Source of the DNA: Lycorma delicatula | Lineage: Eukaryota; Arthropoda; Insecta; Hemiptera; Fulgoridae | DNA: 64,000 nt | Assembly (NCBI RefSeq): GCF_047948215.1 | Contig: NC_134455.1 | Coordinates: forward strand, 305,802,147-305,866,146 | Reading direction: 5' to 3' | Shown: positions 57,249 through 64,000 of the stretch, one piece after another | How positions within the stretch are numbered: the stretch's first letter is position 1 | How the letters are laid out: each line of letters starts with the position of its first letter | Translations under genes and position numbers: made by a program | The notes under the pieces: model-generated | The model's input: the letters and a program-made list of their open reading frames with translations, nothing else | Database searches by the model: none | What the model was told of the DNA's origin: nothing

Positions 57249-58799
57249 TTTGAAAACTGAATGTCTGCTGTATGGGCTGAAAATATTTTTTTCACCGATA
57301 AAAACGCATTTGATCAAGAAGGACGGAAAAAGATTTGATTTATGCACGCTGATGATTGAAACAGCACTGATAATTCTTGCACGTTGCATGAATGGCGCGG
57401 ATAGCTGCCAATAAACATGTTACATCTTGTTAAGTCTCGTCACAACCTGTTGGCCAAGCTCTCCCACCGTTTCATCATCATCAACCAATTCCCTTCCACC
57501 CACCTCTTCGGATCATTAAACTGTTTAACTATAAGAATGTATAGTATAAGCCAAAAAAGTAAATATATTATATTTATAAATTTTTTAAAATAAAATGATT
57601 TATGACTATTTTATAATATCACATTTTCGCAATTTTTCCATTTTTTTACAAATTTTTAAATTTGCGATTGGCAAAAAATCCTGATATGATGGAAAAAGTG
57701 AAGGTTATTTTCGGATTCAGCGCTAAAATATACATAGGAATCAATTATCAAAAGTTAAAAAAAACATTCCATAACCCAAATTTCGCAAGTTTGTGATATC
57801 ATGAACCTAACACTTATTTTAATTTTTGTAAATAACTTTCATCGGAGCAAAGAGAAAATGTTGATGCCACAAAAGATTGGAGAAAGGGCACTGCACGGTT
57901 GATAATGGCCACCATTGATAGTAAAGTTATTTAGTATAAATAACTTAAATTACATTGTAATAATCGCTCACTCAAATGTAGTTTGAGTGCATTTGAGTGT
58001 TTATGTTATGGTTATTGGGCTTCAGCCTTTTGCCAAATTATCTAATCTCAATATAAATTAAATATAAGGTAACCTGAGAGATAACACTAAACTGTTCAGT
58101 GTCCATTTTTAAATAGTTTTTAAGTTTTAAATAATGTATTGAAGTTATTAATTATATTATCTTCAAAATGTTGGTTGAATTCCCTATTGCTCTGTTTTAA
58201 TACAAATTTTATAGATCGGGTTATAAAACATTTTTAAAGGAGTTCTCAGAAAAAGTATGATAAAATCCTAGTATCAGCTTAGAGTAAAAACGAGTAAAAT
58301 TACAACAAAAAAAACCGTAAGTAATAATCATATTATATTTTCTTTGATCCATTTAAACTTTCATTTAAAATTCTCATTTTAACCAACTGGGGTATTGGCA
58401 ATTCAACTCTAATACCTTAATTTTAAATGGAAAATGCATGAATAAGCAAAAACATCAATATTTTTTCTGTATACTCAAATAATAATCCTTTATAACCTGA
58501 ATTACTCATATTCAAAAGAAAAGCTTGATATAAAGTTGTAAAGGTTCTTTACTTTGTATTATAATTAATGCAATATTTTATTATAGATTAGCGCAACAAT
58601 CATTGGATATTTTTATAAATTGAAAAAAATATATATTACTTTTTTTTTTAATAACCAAGCAATCGAGTTTATGCCTCAAGATGTCTTATATCTCACCGTA
58701 ATTAATATTTAAATATTTCCCTTTTTTGTTAAATTCAATAAGTATCACGGTTAACATGAGTCACAATACGTTTTATAAATGGAACCGCTATTCTCAAGT
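57249..58799. other. AT-rich stretch
   Basis: The first 200 bp may contain sequence upstream of the degenerate family copy. Nothing else is recognised. Confidence 0.5.
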
Positions 58800-59017
58800 T
58801 AAAGAAACTTCTATGCCAGGCTGTCTTGCGATCGTAAAGAGTTAAGTGTTGCTTATTTTTGTTCATTGGCTCGAATAAACTATAATTTACCACTACTGTA
58901 CATCAACATCATAAGCATTATTGCAGGCTTCGTAATATTCAACACTACAAATAAAAACTTCACCCTTCACCTTACAGGACACCTTGCCCTCCTATGCTTC
59001 ACTGTAGGTATGAATTT
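58800..59017 (+). other. Candidate exon or frame encoding hydrophobic segments
   Basis: A plus frame is open for about 73 codons with no ATG-based start: RLSCDRKELSVAYFCSLARI, NYNLPLLYINIISIIAGFVI, FNTTNKNFTLHLTGHLALLC, FTVGMNFISLL. It carries one clear and one shorter hydrophobic stretch. A possible acceptor (TTCTATGCCAG, to 58819) and a fair donor (GTAG|GTATGA, near 59008) could bound an exon. The spacing of an aliphatic helix, NK, and a later His in LTGH loosely recalls cytochrome b561-type reductases, but the similarity is weak. Composition is less AT-rich than the flanks. Confidence 0.25.
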
Positions 59018-60395
59018 TATATCATTACTCCCATAATAAGCAATTCTACTTAATTGATCCTATATTTAATCCGTCATAATCAGGAGAAAGTTTACAATAG
59101 CGCAAAGATACAAATTAACCAACACACTTTCTATTGTAAAATAATGAAATACTGACATTGCCTTAACTCATCTGTGGTAAAGAGTGCCACAAACGATTTG
59201 AAAAATTTCTGAAAGTTAATTAGTAATGATATAACTATTCACAATTACAGCGATCGATTGAAATCTTGATTCAGGTTTCACAGTTTAGATTAAACTTGTG
59301 AACCGTTGCAAAGTTAATTATTTACACATAACTTTGCATACAATTTTCTTTTTTATACTCTTTAAATAAAATTTCTTTTACAAAATATGTGTAGTCAACG
59401 TTTTAAAAACTATCCAAAATATTTTAAAGAAAAATATCCAAGAGGATTAAAGCTTTTTATGGGTTTAATAGAGTTCAAAATAATCCATGCATGGCTATTT
59501 ATTTGTAACTGAATTTTATTAAGAAGATATTATTCTAGGCCAAGTTTTCAAATAGAAAAAACAAACCTTTCTTTTTTTCAAACTTCTCTTCTTAATATTT
59601 TATAACATATAGTAATGAAAAATGACAGTTCTGTTTGCTTATTTTCTATAGTAGCCTAGGGTGCAATACAACGTTTTTGATGACATTGGAGTTTAATAGC
59701 GACGTGAAAAAATTTAACAGAACTGGACTATACTATAGCATCAATCTCTTTTCGTAAAAAAGCGTAAAATAATATCGCTTGTGGGTCTTCTTTAATTTCG
59801 TACTTATAAAAATAAAAAAATTTAATTTTTAATTTTAATATTTAAAAATTAATATTTTTAATTTTTTTTTAAATCCTGTAATAATTTAAATTAAATTTTA
59901 CCAAAAATCAGACATGTTGTCTAGTGGGTGCTGCTTTATAAGGTTTCTTATCATATCTATAAAGTACTGTCAAATTCTAATTCATTTCGTTATAAAAAAT
60001 CCAAAAAAAACATTAAATTTAAACTAAAAATTTTCCATTGCTACCTTTGAGTATTTGTTAAAAGCAACGTATAAAAATATCTGGGTTTTCTTAAAATTTT
60101 GGTTGATCTGGTGCTTCTGAAAATTGTAACAGCAGTTAAAGAGCTATATAAAAGTGAAATTCTACCTAACTATTAACTTTTTGTAGACATTTAAATGTAT
60201 TAAAAATTAAGATTCCATGGATTTGATTTTATTGTTTACACAGAGAGTTCGTAAAGTCGCTGTGCAGTATGCTTAAGAATAGTGTGGTGTATTCTATTTT
60301 TTCCCAAGCATTAGGTTGATTCCCCTGTGGGTTCGTGGGCGTTGTCAGTTATTGGGTTGTGATTGAAAGTGTTTCGTTTATCGGGATTAATATTT
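59018..60395. other. AT-rich stretch
   Basis: No gene. The last ~160 bp (60235-60395) are likely 5' sequence of the mariner-like relic that follows. Confidence 0.5.
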
Positions 60396-61470
60396 GCGAG
60401 AAACTTAATAGCTCTTTGTGTATAGAAACGGATTTTTCTCGTTGATCACGTCTTTCGTGAAGGTGACAAGTATACTGTTTAATGAAGCACAAGTTTTCTG
60501 AAAAGTCTCAAAAACTCCTATTCTTCACCGCAATGTAATTTGAATTCCATCGAAAAATTTAAAGCAACAGGCTCTCTTGAATTCGCTGATCGAAGTGGAA
60601 GATCACCTAAACTAAATGAACAGAAACTGCCAGATATTTTGGATGCTATGATCGAAAATACATCAAAGTCAATGTGCAAGTTAGCACAGCACGGACTTGC
60701 TACCGCACGTAAAGCTGTAAGAAAAGAACTGAAACTTTTCCCCTACGAAGTGATGTGTGTTCAAGAACTGAAACCTACAGATCATATCATGCCGAAAGAC
60801 TAAATTATTGTCAATGGTTTAAACGTTTTATTGACCAAAATTCCGTAGGTACCCTCGACAATATGTTTTTACAGATGAAGGGTGCATTCATCTGGGAGGG
60901 TCTATCAATTCACATAATACATGCCTATAATCGACAGCTAACCCTCATCAAATACACAAACAATACATCTGTAAATCTTGTAAATCTTTACAGAAAAAGA
61001 AAATTAGAGTCTGGATAGTGTGAGTAGAACGCATATTGTGGGTCCAATCTTTTTTTTAAATACAGTAAATAGTGATCGTTGTTGTGCTGTTTTAACAAAC
61101 TTTATTAGTCAGTTAACAGAAGTGGAAATCAATCACGACTGTTTAACAAAGTGGTCCACACCGCACACAGCTAATATGTCAATGACTTTTTTACGATATG
61201 TCTTTGGTTACGGAGTCATTTCAAAGGGTTGTGGCCTGTACGATTACTCGATCTGATTTCCCCCACATTACTTTCTACGGAGGGCAGTGAAGCAAGCAGT
61301 GTATCGCATCAGACCACGCACGATTATCTAACTAAAACTCGCAATTATAGCGTACATACGAAAAGTTCCAGTACATCAGCTGATTAACGTGTTTGAAAAC
61401 ACATTGAAATGTGTGCAGTTTTGTATTAATGTTGAAGTAGGTTATTTCCAATACTTTTTGTAAACTATTC
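60396..61470 (+). pseudogene. Second mariner-like transposase relic, catalytic residues lost
   Basis: Plus frames give, in order: RIFLVDHVFREGDKYTV, NSIEKFKATGSLEFADRSGR with SPKLNEQKLPDILDAM (helix-turn-helix region and GRP-like linker), KAVRKELKLFPYEVMCVQEL, YCQWFKRFIDQN, then a scrambled first-Asp region, HIVGPIFFLNTVNSDR, ISQLTEVEINHDCLTKWSTP with HTANMSMTFLRYVFG, a deleted third block, and RAVKQAVYRIRPRTI to VEVGYFQYF. The QQDGATAHTA block has become a TKWSTPHTA string and the final PDF-type Asp reads PPHYF, so the triad is destroyed. The family is related to, but distinct from, the element at 0.9-2.2 kb. TIRs were not resolved. Confidence 0.8.
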
Positions 61471-61834
61471 TAGTTATTGTAATATCCGTTACTATAACGG
61501 AATTTTATTTTATTAGTTCCTAATAAAATAAAAATTCAAAGTAATAATTAAGTAAATTTCGTCATTATACTTAATAATTCCAGTGCTAAGCAAATCTCGA
61601 ACGTATTGTATAAAATGAAAATAATATACGAGTATAATACATTATTATATCTATTAGAATAAATAATAATTTACTAGAAATATTACTACTGATTCTTCAA
61701 TACATTTTTTTATAATTTAAGTAATAAATAATGTACTATGTTTACCAGATTTCAATATCTTCTATTGATTAGTGTTAGAAAATGGTTTTTGTGAACAGAA
61801 AATAATTTTGTTTCACCGCCCCTCCCTTGAACCT
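61471..61834. other. AT-rich stretch
   Basis: Nothing recognisable. Confidence 0.5.
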
Positions 61835-62352
61835 TCCCAGACGTTCTACAAAGTATGGCACATCGGCCTTCTTTTTAAAATAAACACCGTCTTCCTTATC
61901 ATTATTTGAAAATTTTCATTTCCCTTTTAAGTAAGAGATATCTAAAGGCTAAATTCTGTATTGAATATTCTCAACTATTTTCTATAAATGCAGGCGTTTC
62001 TCAAAGAATTGTCCATCTCCGATCCTGCACTCTATATGAGTATTTACCTCCGATATACCTGTTTTTGCTGATTCCATATCGACCCAAGCAATTCACCGGT
62101 CAGCAGAAACCGCATCACAACACTTCAAGAACAGATATACAACATCGAAAAGCAGAAATGCAGGTGGCAGAAATTGTAGCTTATGAAGTTTAATGGAAAT
62201 AAAATTACACTCTTGCGTTCAATCTTCGAAAATCTGTCCACCTGTTACACATAATAAAATTCAGGTACCAGGATCGGATTCGGCAAAATAATTAGATATT
62301 TATCTTGCCAAAATACTCACATGGAAAACTCACATTTGGATAAAAAAGAAAC
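61835..62352 (+). pseudogene. Jockey-like LINE reverse transcriptase, 5' part of relic
   Basis: Decayed plus frames read TFYKVWHIGLLFKINTVFLI (motif A region, where AFDKVWH would be expected, so Asp is lost), KIFISLLSKRYLKAKFCIEY, SQLFSINAGVSQ (INAGVPQGS block), a damaged FADD region, SSKICPPVTHNKIQVPGSDS and ILTWKTHIWIKKK (the LTWK-H thumb block). The order matches Jockey-clade LINEs. The frame then breaks at the insertion that follows and resumes at 62815. Confidence 0.8.
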
Positions 62353-62814
62353 TTATAACATCCTGACCCCCGTATGGGAACGAACCTGGCTTGTGACGAT
62401 CCCGGTCGTAACAATATCCCCTCCGTTTGTAGTTCTGATGGGCTTTACCGGGGGTCGACATTGAGACCGTCTAAACTTGATAATAAAACAGTCATCAGTT
62501 TGGTCTTTGTCAGGATGCCACCGATGCAAATGCCTCATAAAACAGAAACTTTTCTTTTTCTGTTTAGCTACAATAAATGCGGATGATACGAATGAGTGTA
62601 AATAAAATGTAGTCTTGTACAGTATCAGGTTGACCATTCCTGAGTTGTGTGGTTAAATGAAACCAAAGTACACCGGTATCCACGATCAAATATCAAATCC
62701 GTATAAAAGTATCTGCCTTTGCTAGGATTTAAACTTTGGAACTCACGACTTCGATACCAGCTGATTATCGATGACGAGTTCACCACTAGACCAACCCGAT
62801 GGACTACATAATAT
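62353..62814 (-). mobile_element. SINE-containing insertion inside the Jockey relic
   Basis: The segment interrupts the Jockey thumb between WIKKK and MYWIL. At 62803-62560 (minus) it is a tRNA-derived SINE: A-box-like TGGTCTAGTGG (plus 62783-62793), degenerate B box AGTTTAAATCCT-type (62724-62734), body CGTGGATACCGGTGTACTTT and GTACAAGACTACATTTTATT, and tail ATCATCCGCATTTATTGTAG with CTAAACAGAAAAAG. That tail matches the truncated SINE at 14.3 kb. The remaining 62353-62555 is GC-richer, of unknown nature, and may be a second insertion. No perfect target-site duplication was found. Confidence 0.75.
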
Positions 62815-63170
62815 TAAATTTCGTCAATGTACTGGATTCTAAATACAAACTCAAAATTATATCTAAAAAAGTCTTAATAATTTACAAAGTCATCCTTTAA
62901 CCGATGTGCATCTATGGTATCCAATTATTATTCGGAACTTCAGCTAAATCCAAAGTTTTACGTAACAGCACAGATTTATCTTTATACATCGAGACCTCAA
63001 CATACCTGCAGTTGAAGAAGGGATCTTAAGCTTTTCTTCGACGTACGATTCAAGACTCAATAACTATCCAAATGTTATGATAATTAACCTTTTGTAAAAC
63101 AGTGACGATACTCGATATTTGCGGCGTTTACATCCTACTCACCGTTTTTTTAAATTTCAATACTTCTAAA
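62815..63170 (+). pseudogene. Jockey-like LINE, 3' part of relic
   Basis: Continues the LINE after the insertion: MYWILNTNSKLYLKK, VIL-PMCIYGIQLLFGTSAK, then AVEEGILSFSSTYDSRLNNY with PNVMIINLL and NSDDTRYLRRLHPTHRFF. These are the thumb and the C-terminal HPN-LA-NLL block of Jockey-type ORF2. Reading frame changes several times. The end near 63170 is approximate. Confidence 0.8.
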
Positions 63171-64000
63171 AGCTAAATGCACTTGTAGGAGTTAATTGCT
63201 ATTGAGCTTTGTCCTTTAATACATTCACCTCATCTATTCGTTATTCCGACGAAACGGATAATAGATATCTAATTTTATTTTAAAACCAATATACTATAGA
63301 AAGAGTTGGGTTGAAAGATACAAAAACCATTTTTAAACTAGTTAAAAACAGATTTCTTTTTATATAAATAATAATTTCTCTTACTTAAATCAAAGCATAT
63401 TTAGAATTAATTATATTTTATTTTTTATCTGCTGAGCAACATGATTCAATTAATAAAATAAATTACATCCATTTCCATCAATCTTCGTTTAAATTAAACT
63501 TTACTTTTATTCGTTACGTATCCTGCTTTCAGATTGTATTGATAGACTAAAATTTTACGATCTTTTTTATTGTAATTTTTATTTATGTTGTTAAAAATAT
63601 GTAGGTTAAAAAATATTTGCTTATTAAAAATTAATTGAATCTGTATTGGTTAAACAGAGTTTCTATGATATTTGTAATTGTGATGGAATTTTTAATTTAT
63701 AATTTCGTAGCACATGATGTATTTTAAAAATAATTTATATTATAAAGGAAAGATTTACGTATAAATACCTACATCATTTTCTATCTTTCGTCAGTAGGAA
63801 TAAAAATAATATTAATGAATACAGTATTAAAATATTTCATGACACAAATTAGTGCCAACATTTATAAAAACAAACAATAAAAATATAATTAAATAGTTTT
63901 TCTGGAGAAAATTTTTCAAAAATAAATTAATAGACAAAAAAATATAGAATATGAGTTTTTAAATATAGGTTAACTAATAATAATACATTAAAGTTATATA
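63171..64000. other. AT-rich stretch
   Basis: Nothing recognisable to the end of the window. Confidence 0.5.

Noticed and set aside
1..64000. CRISPR array, prokaryotic operon or phage-like defence system
   Set aside because: No regular spacer-repeat array, no tightly packed genes and no Shine-Dalgarno pattern. Everything recognised is eukaryotic.

Overview
This is AT-rich animal nuclear DNA. It has spliced-gene architecture, microsatellites and many broken transposable elements, and no operons or ribosome-binding sites. The repertoire (Jockey, R1-like, RTE-like and RNase H-bearing LINEs, DD41D mariner-like elements, Helitrons, tRNA-derived SINEs) points to an insect. Several repeat motifs resemble those I know from hemipterans, perhaps Auchenorrhyncha, but the species is not determined.

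The only convincing host coding sequence is one internal exon (2738-2918, minus) of a rhodopsin-type GPCR. It covers TM3, the intracellular ERY/DRY-type motif and most of TM4, has good splice sites on both sides, and most resembles the insect ecdysis-triggering-hormone receptor. No other exon of that gene was found, so much of the window is probably intron or flank. A second, weak exon candidate encoding hydrophobic segments lies at 58.80-59.01 kb.

Layout: 0.9-2.2 kb, broken DD41D mariner-like element with degenerate TIRs; 2.7-2.9 kb, GPCR exon; 4.5-4.9 kb, degenerate ~150-bp tandem repeat; 7.7 and 10.7 kb, unusual perfect or near-perfect hairpins; 12.4-17.6 kb, LINE debris (RTE-like, RNase H LINE, R1-like), a SINE tail with a perfect 14-bp target-site duplication, and copies of a dispersed ~0.5-kb repeat; 17.7-17.9 kb, a Helitron Rep fragment joined to a Helitron-type 3' end; 19.2-20.2 kb, second R1-like 3' end; 22.5-25.75 kb, near-complete RTE-clade LINE on minus, with a truncated relative on plus at 46.9-47.7 kb; 29.4-30.2 kb, another LINE with a TGAA-repeat tail; 32.6-33.2 kb, Helitron helicase remnant; 39.4-43.0 and 49.8-50.2 kb, more copies of the dispersed repeat; 43.7-43.9 kb, tRNA-derived SINE; 45.6-48.8 kb, a ~0.5-kb duplicated segment on both sides of the RTE fragment; 53.0-53.4 kb, an unexplained open frame with one stop; 55.5-57.25 kb, degenerate copy of an uncharacterised multi-copy arthropod family; 60.4-61.5 kb, second mariner-like relic; 61.8-63.2 kb, Jockey-like LINE split by a SINE-containing insertion.

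All recognised transposon genes carry stops, frameshifts or truncations and look inactive. I found no CRISPR array, complete protein-coding gene or clear new biological system. The items most worth a second look are the GPCR exon, the Helitron Rep/3'-end fusion, the run of fold-back hairpins, the dispersed repeat family, the uncharacterised multi-copy family and the unexplained frames at 53 and 58.8 kb.
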